Of a DNA stretch of 64,000 nucleotides, positions 12,901-20,224 are shown piece by piece; position 1 is the first letter of the stretch; the number at the start of each line of letters is the position of its first letter. The position numbers and the translations under genes were made by a program. Origin of the DNA: Mesostigma viride (taxonomy: Eukaryota; Streptophyta; Mesostigmatophyceae; Mesostigmatales; Mesostigmataceae); contig RPFO01000418.1 in assembly GCA_009746045.1 (NCBI GenBank), positions 332,501 to 396,500 of the forward strand, in the 5' to 3' direction. The notes under the pieces are model-generated. The model saw only the letters and a program-made list of their open reading frames with translations, had not been told where the DNA came from and did not search any database.

Positions 12901-15900
12901 GCTTCATACACCGCATACAGGGTAGAAAACATCATCCCCTCACATCGTAGAGCGTCTCCACCAAGGTGTCGGCAGAGAGTGCCGCCGCGCCATCCGGCGT
13001 GTTGGCGAGCGCCGCGTACACCCTGGCCAGATGGCGATGCACCAGCTCGCCCGCGTTGGGGGCGTGCCAGGTGTTGCTCTCCTGGAGCTTGCGCGACAGG
13101 GACTCCAGGGACCCCAGCACGCCGGCCTGGGCGAAAGAAGAACGGGAAGAGGGAAAGAGAGGGTAAGGCATGCAGGGCGCAGCCAGCGAGTCAGCAACTC
13201 ACCCACACACCTGAGCCGTCTACCACCCTCAACGGAGGCAAAAGACCGGAGAAAAAGTTACTCACGTAAAACAGACCGGAGAAAAAGGGACTCATGCGAA
13301 ACAGACCGGAGACCAAGGGACTTGTGCATCTTCACAAGCTGGATATCAGCAAGTTGTCATAGATGCTGACGTGCCCTCTGTTCTGCCATCTTGGTTGAAG
13401 ATGACGGAAAAGCGGCAGATGCCGAAAAAGCGGCACACCTTGAGCCACCATCTCCCTTTCATGAGCCACTGTCTCCCTTTCATTAGCCACCGTCATCCCT
13501 CCTCCCTCGTCCTTTAGTACAAAAATTACAATAGAGAACACGCTGGTCCACTGCCATGTGGGGCTGATACAGTAGACAGGACACACATCAATGGGAGGGA
13601 GGAAGGAAACAGAGCGCACCTTGCGACTCCCCGCCGCGCGGGGTTGATGGGACATGAGTCGATGGGAGGAAGGAAAGAGAGGGCACCGTGGGATTCACAG
13701 GCACGTGGTGCCCATACAGTGAACGGATACCCATACAGTGAACGGATACCTTGTCTTCACGTTTCTCTGATGACTTATGCTACGGCATCTTGAACGGAAG
13801 ATCACCTGGATCCACCGCCACGAACCATAAAAACTGCGCTTGGTTGCTGGATGTAACAAATTAGCGGCTCACCTTGGTACACAGCAACGACGTGCACATA
13901 AAATAAATCAATACCTCCTTTCCATCCCTTGACGATTACCTTTATGAGAGCTTCTATGGTAAGGAAAGCTCACCTTGGTTCACAGCCAAGACATGCCAAA
14001 ACAATACATCAATACTATTACCTCCTTTCCACCACTCTACGATTACCTTTATCATATCCCATACAGTAACTAGACCCACCTTGATCCACAGCCACGCGGT
14101 GCCGCTGCTGCCGTCCGCGTCCTGCAGGTATGTTGACAGCGACGACAGGATGCTAGCAAACAGCGCGCACGCCTGCCCTGTTGTCTCCTTGGCGGCTGCC
14201 AGCTGGCAGAGGAGTGCAAAGTCGCGGCCGTCGTTCGCCAGCAGTTGCTTGCAGCTCTCCCGCGGGGCTGCCAGGAGGCGTCAGAATTCAAAAGTATACC
14301 AAGGAAAAGAGGCTTTTGAAAGAGTTCATAAGATAATGTTAATAGGAGGTTGTTCATAAGAGGTTCTTCAAAGAGTTCATAAGAGTTTGCTGATAAGAAG
14401 TTGTTTATAGGAGGTTCTTCAAAGAGTTCATAAAAGTTTGTTGATAAGCGGTTGTTCATACAAACTTCTCCCGCGGGGCGGCCAGAAGGCAGGAGAGAGG
14501 AAGGAATCGAAGCAACATTATATGCATTCTAATGGGCAATGAAGGAATTGGGATGAAAGGCTCTCGCCAGCAGGGCTGCCAGGAGGAATGTGACAGGTAA
14601 GAAAAAACGCTTCAGTGATTTTAGTAAGAAGCATTACCAACGTGGGGTTGCCAGAGGGTTGAAGAATAATGAGGCATCGCGAGGTAAGAAAAAGAAAAGA
14701 GGTATTCCTTTGGGGCTTCCAGTGGACCGGAGAGGGAAACACACCAAATAAAACAGCAGTACTGAATTAAGAACTCTTAAAAGGCAAAGAAGGAGAAGAA
14801 GTCCGGATGACAGCTTCTCAAGCAGGGCTGCCGGCTGCGAGAAGAGAGCCTACATGTAAAGGGAATTGTTTGAGTTAACACCCACGTTCAAGGTATAAAG
14901 AGATAAAGTGGGCCATAGTGGGCCATAATGAGAACACGCGGGATCGCATGCAGGGCGATGGGGGCCTGCCAGAGATCAGGACATTAAAATGCATTTGACA
15001 GTAACGGAAACATTTACTATACATCTGTACGGTGATGAACGGTTCTCTGCCTGGGGTAGCCAGGAAAGCAATTTAACGCAAACTTGACGCTTGTTATTTG
15101 GGAAGAGAATTGCTCGGCATCCTAGAGGGCATTTGGCCAGGAGCGCGCGGGCACAATTAGTGCGCAAAAGAGATGGAGTGGCGGACGCCAAACGCCAAGC
15201 GCCAACTTCAATGTGACTCCTAGGCGATGTCAAGGTGACTGTAAGGCCACACCAACGTGACCTCCAGGCCACCGCAAGGTTTACGTATCAACCACTGCCC
15301 CCCGATACCTGCGCCGAGGAGGGTCCCTACTACATGTCACGGCTGCCAGAACGTACCTGCCCCCACGAGGTTGTGTATCACCCGCAACAACCGCCAGCAG
15401 CTCGATCCAATCGCCTGCCGGGGCGACGCTGGCCCATCCTGGCCGCCACCCCCGACCACCATCGCCCCCCCCACCAGATCCCCCCCTCCACCCTCCCCCA
15501 GCTCCACCCCCATTCCCCCCTGGCAGCGCAGCATGGTGTCCAGGCACGTGAGAAGTGTGTGGAGCGCGCCACCTGGCGCCTCAAGGATGGGCTGGCACAC
15601 CGATGCCTCTCCGGTGTCCGCCAGGCAATCCATCAGCCGCAACGCCAGTCCCTGGCAGTCGCCCAGCGGGTCGACCACCGATGTAATCCCGCCACCGCCA
15701 CTCCCGAATCCGCCGCCCGCTCCGCTGTTGCGGAGCCCGCCACTGGCGGCCATCACGCCACTGCCAAATCCGTTTCCGCCGATGCCACCACTCATGGTCC
15801 CAGCGCCGTCACGGGCCGCGCCGCTGGCGCACGCCTCCGCGGCATCCCTCGCCTCTGCTAGCAGACGCAGCAACGAGGTGACGGCACCGCTGGCCACGAC

Positions 15901-18756
15901 CGCTTCTTGCACCCGTAACGCCCACGCGCGGTCCGCCGCCATGAGCGGGCCGCTCACCCCGCCCCCACTCCCGCTGCTGCTGGTCATGATGCTGCTGCCC
16001 GTCACGCCGGGCCCCGCCACCGCGAGGGAGCAGCCCCTCAGCACGATCAAGAGCGCATTGCGCAGCGTGATTGAGGCCTCCACCTCCTCGTCCTCCGCCG
16101 CAGAGGAGGATCCCGGGCGATGGCCACCCCATGCGCCCCCGCCAGGTGTCATCACCACGGGGGAACTCGAGGGGACCCCGGTCGTGTCGGTCATATTACT
16201 ATTTATAGCACTGGGCGTATGGGTGCCTCCATGAGTGCCCGCACCAGAAGGGGTGCCGAGCGCTGTCCCCCCCGCGGGTAGGGAGGTTGCGGAGGAGGAT
16301 GCCATGGAGGGGAGGGTCAAGGGCGGCTCATTCGGCGCGCACCAGTCGCACGCGCACTCGCGGTCGCGCCCATGCAACCCCGCGATCACCTCGAGGAAGG
16401 GCTGGTGCGCGCCCGCGTCGACCGCTATTTTTAGCCCGCTGCGCCCGCTCTTGTCCAGCAGGTGCAGCAGCGCGGCCCACGCGTGCGCACGCGTGCATCG
16501 TGCCTGGCCCCTCGCGGGGGCCGGGAGAGGGGACAAGGCGCCCAGGGGGCTGTCAGCGTAGTGGGAAGGCGTGGGGCAGCTGACGCCACTGCCCAGGGGG
16601 GTTCCGGCGGAGGATCCAGCCGCGGGGAAGGCGGTGGTCCCTGTGTCGGTGCGGGAGTGGGAGAGCTTCTCTGCCAGGGACATGGAGGCGAGGGCCACCA
16701 GGGACCCCTCGAGCGCGGGCGTCACGTGCAGCGCGCGGAAGCAGGCCAGCTGGTAGCCGATGCGCGCCACCTGGGGCGCGGGCGAGAGCAAAGCGGGCGA
16801 GAGCGAAGCAGTAGAACGAAGAGTAAGGAGAGCAAGTGCCATGAAATCGACGAGGGGAGGGGGCAGAATGAGCAAATAAGCTGAACAAGAGTAGTGACGA
16901 ACAAGGTGAATAAGAGGAATGACAAACAGGTGATTAAGAGTAGTGACGAACAAGTGGAGTACGAGAGTTGACGAGTACCAGGATACAGCAGAGGGGGAAG
17001 AGGGGAAAGAATGAGCCAACGGTGAGGGCGTATGTGAGGGGGATGGCGGGGGAACAAGAGCATCTAGAAGTAGAGTGAGCAAAACGGGGAGCCGGTGCGT
17101 GCCACCTGGTGCGCGGGCAAGAGCGGGAGGAGGAGAAGTGACAGGCGCGAGCACAAGGCAGTTAGAATGAATCGAGTGGGCAGCAGCGGTTCGAGGAAAA
17201 TGGCATGGGCAGGAAGACAACAAACAGAGGTATGCCCCCCATTCCCCCCCCATTCCAAAACTCGCTCCCACAGCGGTAAATAAGTTACCACCGCCACAAT
17301 ACTCCCTGTGGAAAAGGAGAACAAGTCGCCTGTTCGCACGCCCACCCTTGGCAACCGGTTCACCAAGCAAGGGAAGAACAACTTGTCACCTAATTGCTTA
17401 CTGAAGAAAAATGAAATTGCTCACCTGTTCACACAGCGGCAGGTTGGTCAAATTCGCCTGTGCGAGTGCCAGCACATCCGCCACCACGCTGGCATCGGCT
17501 ACCAGCAGCGTGCGCCCCGGTGACGACCCCGACAAGGCCAACAGGCCATCCAGCACCGCGGCCAGTTGGGGCGGCAAGCTGCTGCTAGCGCTCGCACCGC
17601 CGCCGCCGCTATTAACAGCGCCAGCACCGATGGCACCCGACAAAAACTCGTGGAAGCAGGAGAGCAGGGACTGGCTGGTGGAGGTTGACTTGAGCAGGTC
17701 GTCGTGCAACCCAGGGTTTCCCTGGAGGATGGTTGCAAGTTCCCCCAGGGCCTTGGTCAGGTCGGACGAGGGGTGGGGGGCGTCCTTGGAGCCCCCGGTG
17801 GCAGAAGAGCCTCCGACCGGGAGAGCGCTTCTTACTGCCGTCACGGCAGCCTCTAGCTGGGCAAAGGAGGCCGTAGGGGGCGAGATCAGGGAGGAGGAGG
17901 AGAGCGTGGAGTGTGGGGGCGGGTGGTGGAGGTTATAGTGTGCGTGCGCGAGGAGCGGGCTCTCGCTCGCGATGGGCGATGCGAGCCCTGCCAGGGCGTC
18001 CGGTGCAATGCTGATGCTTGGCTTGGAAGGGGGGACCCTGGCAGCAGGCGTTGCGCCCCCGACGGGCGGGCGGGCACTTGGGGGGGGGGCACGAGAGGGC
18101 GGCTCCGAAAGGAAATCGGCGCGGATGCTGGAGGGTGATACGGGCGCCGGGGACGGGGCATGAGGAGGTGTCGCTGCCACGTGGTGACCGCTGGGCCCCA
18201 GGGACGCGCTGACTTCATTATGGGGGTCCTGGCCAGGGGCCGGCGGCGAGTAGGGGGACTTGGGCGCTTTGGTGGCGTCGCGGGGCGGAATGCCAGGGGT
18301 CCTGTCGGTCTTGTCGGTGGAGAAGAATTTCAGGGCCCCGCTCCTGACCGTCTCGGCCACAGACTGGGCGGAGGAGGATTCGCGCTTGTCAGTAGAAGAC
18401 CTTGCGCGCAGTCGTCCATCAGGGGTGGCGGCAGGGCTGGCACTGACAGGGGGACGTGCGCCGGGCGAGGCCGTTGCCGACTCAGCCATTTTGGTGAGAT
18501 CGAGAGACGGCATCTTGGACAGGGTCGTTCGCGGCCGGCTGGCGGGGCTACTTTCCGGGCGCGCGCGAGGCTGGGATGCCGAGCGCGCTTGGGATGGAGC
18601 GTCGTCCGGGCGAGACCGGGGTCCAGGGCTAGGGGCGCGACCGCCCCAGAAACGGTGGGGTTTACCATCAGGGGTGCCCGAGACCTTCTCGGGCTTCGAA
18701 GAGTCATCCGGAGTCCGAGCAAGTCGTGAAACAGCTTTCTCCACGCGTTTGAACAT
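1..18756 (-). CDS. Large multi-exon Ala/Leu-rich helical-repeat (ARM-like) protein, 3' end outside window
   Basis: Spliced gene read on the minus strand from ATG 18754-18756. Exons (high to low): 17425-18756, 15357-16770, 14080-14267, 12944-13126, 11304-12285, 10455-10708, 9016-9273, 7576-7907, 6444-6702, 5110-5261, 4109-4304, 3705-3819, 2907-2992, 591-716, 1-83. All joins keep one frame: phases 0,1,0,0,1,0,0,2,0,2,0,1,0,0. Donors are GT except a GC at 5109. About 1,986 residues are visible and no stop is reached. After a basic, Ser/Pro-rich N-terminus the protein is mostly short Leu/Ala-rich helices typical of ARM/HEAT-type solenoids, with disordered inserts. I do not recognise the family. 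A large scaffold such as the N-terminal half of a BEACH-domain protein is possible, but no BEACH or WD40 domain is in view. The exon 8 acceptor is the weakest join. The function is unknown. Confidence 0.72.
84..590 (-). other. Intron 14 of the helical-repeat gene
   Basis: Holds a 31-bp near-exact copy of the exon 15 start (166-196) and otherwise no recognisable sequence. The frames here are short and unsupported. Confidence 0.55.
591..716 (-). CDS. Helical-repeat gene, exon 14
   Basis: 126 bases encoding GLRGMAIMAEFPELRPPLF and GGAADLLIGHATN, ending in a textbook AAAAG|GTATGT donor. It is separated from exon 13 by a 2.2-kb intron filled with an 11-bp satellite. Confidence 0.65.
961..2107. 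repeat. 11-bp satellite, about 100 copies (unit CAGCTCGCATT)
   Basis: About 1.15 kb of tandem CAGCTCGCATT, with common variants CAGCTTGCATT, CAGCTCGCATGCAG and CAGCTTCCATT. It lies inside intron 13 of the minus-strand gene. Because 11 is not a multiple of 3 and the unit has no stop, all three plus-strand frames stay open and read the same QLAFSSHSARI peptide. The resulting 400-500 codon frames are artefacts. Confidence 0.95.
2108..2906 (-). other. Proximal part of intron 13 with degenerate donor copies
   Basis: The 0.8 kb beside exon 13 contains several diverged copies of the exon 13 end and donor (about 2400-2425, 2556-2580, 2675-2700) and a degenerate CCTTAAA telomere-like stretch at 2205-2228. 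No independent gene is visible. Confidence 0.5.
2907..2992 (-). CDS. Helical-repeat gene, exon 13
   Basis: 86 bases encoding SLSVEGLAAVCTPLVKADPA and ending DTVLM before GTGGGT. The phase joins exons 12 and 14. Confidence 0.68.
2993..3704 (-). other. Intron 12
   Basis: Plus-strand C-rich low-complexity sequence. A roughly 38-bp unit (ATGAATAGAT followed by CCACCACC) repeats three times at 3508-3600. Nothing else is recognised. Confidence 0.6.
3705..3819 (-). CDS. Helical-repeat gene, exon 12
   Basis: 115 bases between a CAG acceptor and a GTAAGC donor (phase 1). It encodes LVCKAFATLASPGMVSRLLA and CAAASTD, again an ARM-like helix pair. Confidence 0.7.
4109..4304 (-). CDS. Helical-repeat gene, exon 11
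   Basis: 196 bases. It encodes LMLQTNPLSDTIPPLAEKCL, then EDSVAGRERDAASNEALAAF and ends DSQ before a strong GTAAGA donor. Confidence 0.73.
4305..5109 (-). other. Intron 10, with two minisatellites
   Basis: Contains a duplicated 54-bp block at 4430-4532 (GGACATGGAGATACATGCGG) and a 21-bp unit (TAGTAGCAGTCTATCCCTA) at 4655-4765. A poly-A/AAC tract lies at 5070-5098 beside the GC donor of exon 10. No gene is seen. Confidence 0.7.
5110..5261 (-). CDS. Helical-repeat gene, exon 10 (GC donor)
   Basis: 152 bases encoding AAILKCADQVKPPHTSIST and a helix MEAALRAAGALAERPGC, ending LVAGGVMEHLP. The only donor that keeps the frame is AAG|GCAAGA, the usual form of a GC-AG intron. It joins exon 11 in phase 2. 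Confidence 0.68.
5262..6443 (-). other. Intron 9, with 21-bp minisatellite
   Basis: A tandem CACTGTAGCTGAGTGAGGGGC unit, five to six copies, lies at 5850-5975. A CATTCT-type pyrimidine repeat lies at 6255-6375. The rest is unremarkable intron sequence. Confidence 0.7.
6444..6702 (-). CDS. Helical-repeat gene, exon 9
   Basis: 259 bases. A CAG acceptor lies directly beside a long microsatellite. It completes an Arg codon from exon 8 and reads LVPALVASGVLAAVATHAP, then a helix YVSNEARLYAHVAAGAGELA. The donor is GTAAGG, phase 0. Confidence 0.72.
6718..6921. repeat. Compound microsatellite (TTA, GTTGTG, GGC, TAG/CAG)
   Basis: Four adjoining short-period tracts: ATT-rich to 6748, GTTGTG to 6782, GGC to about 6812, then GGT/TAG/CAG to 6920. 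It sits immediately upstream (minus-strand sense) of the exon 9 acceptor. Homopolymer frames across it (poly-Val, poly-Ser, poly-Thr) are not genes. Confidence 0.95.
6922..7575 (-). other. Remainder of intron 8
   Basis: No repeat of note except a TTTCNTGAAAAC motif twice at 7480-7528. No gene is recognised; overlapping short frames on both strands conflict with one another. Confidence 0.5.
7576..7907 (-). CDS. Helical-repeat gene, exon 8 (acceptor uncertain)
   Basis: Encodes LPDLRRSAALTLLQLVDQ, then helices through LRLVTALARES and a CCAG|GTGGGT donor (phase 2). The better acceptor (CAG before 7896) would break the frame from exon 7. A GAG before 7907 keeps it. A missed microexon would also explain this, so treat the upstream boundary as provisional. 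Confidence 0.6.
7967..8213. repeat. Tandem repeat, about 36-bp unit (GGGACATTAATTAGTCAACA)
   Basis: Six to seven copies of a unit containing GGGACATTAATTAGTCAACA followed by a variable CATGGG(T/G)GGCAT spacer. It lies in intron 7 directly beside the 42-bp array. Confidence 0.85.
8228..8690. repeat. 42-bp tandem repeat, 11 copies
   Basis: Unit TCAATCCGTTAGTCATGTGC then CTCACATAGCACTGATA(C/A)ACTG, repeated about 11 times with few variants. The period is a multiple of 3, so one frame is open on each strand (161 and 192 codons). These are not supported as genes because the array lies in intron 7. There are no unique spacers, so it is not a CRISPR array. Confidence 0.93.
9016..9273 (-). CDS. Helical-repeat gene, exon 7
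   Basis: 258 bases, 86 codons, phase 0 at both ends. It reads DGGSGTGVAVVDDQRRQEE and then helices HLALLVSCVLSLEWERE and GHLALAQVLCTEQAMATLAL. The donor is GTGCGT. Confidence 0.72.
9545..9568. repeat. Interstitial telomere-like repeat (CCCTAAA)
   Basis: Three units, CCCTAAG CCCTAAA CCCTAAA, then CCC. This is the plant and green-algal telomere motif on the C-rich strand. It is short and intronic, so it is an interstitial remnant and not a chromosome end. Confidence 0.8.
10281..10454 (-). repeat. 41-bp tandem array of the exon 6 donor junction
   Basis: Start points at 10281, 10322, 10363, 10404 and the genuine junction at 10445 give an exact 41-bp period. Read on the minus strand, every unit keeps GGT(A/G)C(G/A)TYGGC at the exon-intron boundary position, so each carries a potential GT donor. 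Confidence 0.85.
10455..10708 (-). CDS. Helical-repeat gene, exon 6
   Basis: 254 bases. It begins within a Thr codon shared with exon 5 and reads TDPSDSDSLANSQSF, then a helix with TQAVASVLECLAALRDSP, ending LFRGPS before GTACGT. The downstream intron repeats this exon end many times. Confidence 0.74.
10709..11303 (-). other. Intron 5, with GTGGG-rich tract and a copy of the exon 5 end
   Basis: 10715-10905 is a long run of GTGGGG, GGGTTG and GGAGTG units (C-rich on the transcribed strand, just upstream of the exon 6 acceptor). 11200-11245 is a diverged copy of the last 40 bases of exon 5. Confidence 0.7.
11304..12285 (-). CDS. Helical-repeat gene, exon 5 (large disordered insert)
   Basis: 982 bases, acceptor CAG|TGGATC and donor GTGCGT. 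It begins WITFSPDPRIRCHATATLASL, a helical piece, and then runs through about 280 residues of Pro/Gly/Ser/Ala-rich sequence with a basic cluster (SLRREKYSRMVRQLRRD, about 11720-11770). Most of this exon is probably disordered. Its last codons (PRSE) join exon 6 in phase. Confidence 0.74.
12286..12943 (-). other. Intron 4, with about 62-bp copies of the exon 4 donor
   Basis: Copies of CATCATCCCCTCACATCGTA start near 12680, 12745, 12808 and 12869, beside the genuine junction at 12930. The 12808 and 12869 copies are nearly identical across 60 bp. No gene is present. Confidence 0.75.
12944..13126 (-). CDS. Helical-repeat gene, exon 4
   Basis: 183 bases, 61 codons, phase 0 at both ends. Encodes AGVLGSLESLSRKLQES followed by a second helix with VHRHLARVYAALANTPDG and ending TLYD before a GTGAGG donor. 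It is clearly ARM-like in pattern. Confidence 0.76.
13127..14079 (-). other. Intron 3, with about 100-bp copies of the exon 3 donor
   Basis: CACCTTGGTNCACAGCNANGA-like copies at about 13871 and 13971, and a weaker one at 13803, mirror the exon 3 end at 14077-14100. Two small tandem repeats lie at 13240-13325 (CAGACCGGAGAAAAAGGGAC) and 13445-13495. Confidence 0.7.
14080..14267 (-). CDS. Helical-repeat gene, exon 3
   Basis: 188 bases. It starts in phase 1 after a CAG acceptor and ends exactly on a codon before GTGGGT. The translation contains CKQLLANDGRDFALLCQLAA and a second helix ending in TAWLWIK, consistent with one repeat of a solenoid. Confidence 0.75.
14268..15356 (-). other. Intron 2, with copies of the exon 3 acceptor
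   Basis: The best copy of the acceptor block is at 14465-14490 (TCTCCCGCGGGGCGGCCAGA on the plus strand). Weaker GGGCTGCCAG(G/A)-centred copies occur near 14568, 14645, 14713, 14825 and 14962. A 58-bp repeat (GGTTCTTCAAAGAGTTCATA) lies at 14310-14450. No gene is seen. Confidence 0.6.
15357..16770 (-). CDS. Helical-repeat gene, exon 2
   Basis: 471 codons plus one base. It starts after a CAG acceptor with VARIGYQLACFRALHV and ends at a CAG|GTACGT donor (phase 1). Helical segments (HAWAALLHLLDKSGRSGL, VTSLLRLLAEARDAAEA, RLMDCLADTGEASVCQP, CWRLLRVIHNLVGA) alternate with Gly/Ser-rich loops such as the glycine-rich stretch near 15690-15800. A Cys-rich ECACDWC motif lies near 16350. The helix-loop pattern supports an ARM-like solenoid with low-complexity insertions. 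Confidence 0.78.
16771..17424 (-). other. Intron 1
   Basis: Contains a copy of the exon 2 acceptor at 17096-17125 (real site at 16760-16790), short GAACAAG(G/T)-rich repeats at 16890-16970, and diverged copies of the exon 1 donor at 17318-17345. No gene is seen. Confidence 0.6.
17425..18756 (-). CDS. Helical-repeat gene, exon 1 (N-terminus)
   Basis: 444 codons from the first ATG to a CAG|GTGAGC donor. The protein starts MFKRVEKAVSRLART, a short amphipathic basic helix. About 280 residues rich in Ser, Pro, Arg and Ala follow, with many SP and RP pairs, and are probably disordered. The last 130 residues are Leu/Ala-rich helices (for example LAAVLDGLLALSGSSPG). There are no membrane segments or signal peptide. 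The antisense frame here is also open because of the GC-rich composition and should be ignored. Confidence 0.78.
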
Positions 18757-20224
18757 TAGTCAATACCCTGTGATGTATATTTTCACCAATTATCGTATAA
18801 AACCGTCCGCTTGACAGCTTCACGGGTGCAGCTATCGCATGGCTTACAATCTGTTGAAAACACTCATATGAGCATTTTTCAAATTTACAAGTAAGCAAAC
18901 AAGCAGTGAGCCTAGCATCAACACGTCACAATGTCCTGCGTGCATCGATTGCCAATTAGGCCATGCCAGCTGCACCGCACTCCCAGCGAACCTTTTCCTG
19001 CGACACATGCTAGCACGATCCTATTCGGGGCAATCAGGAGAAGCTGCCAGGAAACCAGGTAAAAGCTATATCCCGTTAACCAGAGCGCAGAATGTCGATA
19101 ACGTGTTGCGATACACACTTCCCCCTAGCATCGGGCCGGCGCTGAATATGCATTCGGGATTCCAGTAGATGGAGTTAAAGTTAATACATTTACCTGTCAG
19201 ACGTTACTTACCACGAGGCGCCATCAATTTAAAACGGACATGCAACCACAGCCCCGCCATTGATGGTTGACTTTTTTTTGGTCGGCCTACAGGCTGCAGC
19301 GAGCGCGAAATTTATTACTGTGCGTGTCGGAAAGCCCCTGCAGCTATCATCGACGATCTTCGCGGGCTCTTGACCCCTGTCACAGTCTAACTTTTTGATG
19401 CACAAGTTGCAGAAACAAGTACTGGGCTCGAGGCCGCAAACTTTACATCTCAGAATCTTTAGATGCTCATCTTCTGATCTCTAGCAATACCAAATTACTG
19501 GTTAGCTACTACGCAAACAATTGGGGAGAATTCGGAATCATCAGTCGAATATACACGTACAGTAGAACATGCGAAGATAAGTTACCCAACTACCCAAGGT
19601 CCCTAGTTCGATTCCCGCCACGCAAAAATATGGATCAGCACTTCAGCAGCCTACAAGGGACATGACCGTTACAAGAGTGCCACTCTATGCTCCATGGCTC
19701 TCCATGGTAAGATCCTGAGAGATACATAATTATGTACGTTAAGTCAGAACTTAGAACTTGGAAGTAACCTTGCTGTTGGACCGTGGACGTTGGTGTCAGG
19801 AATGACAGCATAATGCCCGTCAGGGCATTGTCGAGGTGAGTAAGATACAGCGCGTGTCCAACATCTCTGCAGTGCTGTGTCGATGAAATGACTTCAGCAA
19901 GAAATTAAGGATGCACCCTACGCACTTTTGAACACGAAATTTAGCTCTTACGCTTTACCCTTGAGAATTGAGGTGTGCAAGATGGGCATTATAAACAATT
20001 GTCTATTGGTTGCCTGACTGCTACTGATTCGCGTGCAACACAGCGAGAAAAAAGTCATTGGTACGGAGTAAACTAGAGAAACCTTCCCCAGTGGAAGCTG
20101 CCTTGGTATGCGCGAGGGCTCGAAAAGATGGTGTGAACTTCTGCAACCAGCGCCCAAGGACCTGAGCAATCGACGGACACGCAGGAGAGAACGTAAGGCA
20201 TGATGACGGTGTAGGGTTGCCACA
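18757..20224. other. Divergent intergenic region between helical-repeat gene and small acidic gene
   Basis: About 1.47 kb of lower-GC sequence between two outward-facing ATGs. It must hold both promoters. No TATA box, RNA gene or repeat can be assigned with confidence. Confidence 0.6.

Noticed and set aside
1-18756. Naming the helical-repeat gene as a BEACH-domain (SPIRRIG/neurobeachin-like) protein
   Set aside because: Only an ARM-like pattern is visible; the BEACH and WD40 domains that would prove it are not in the window.
19600-19625. tRNA-like T-arm (GTTCGATTCC)
   Set aside because: The flanking bases do not pair as a T-stem and no A-box lies upstream.
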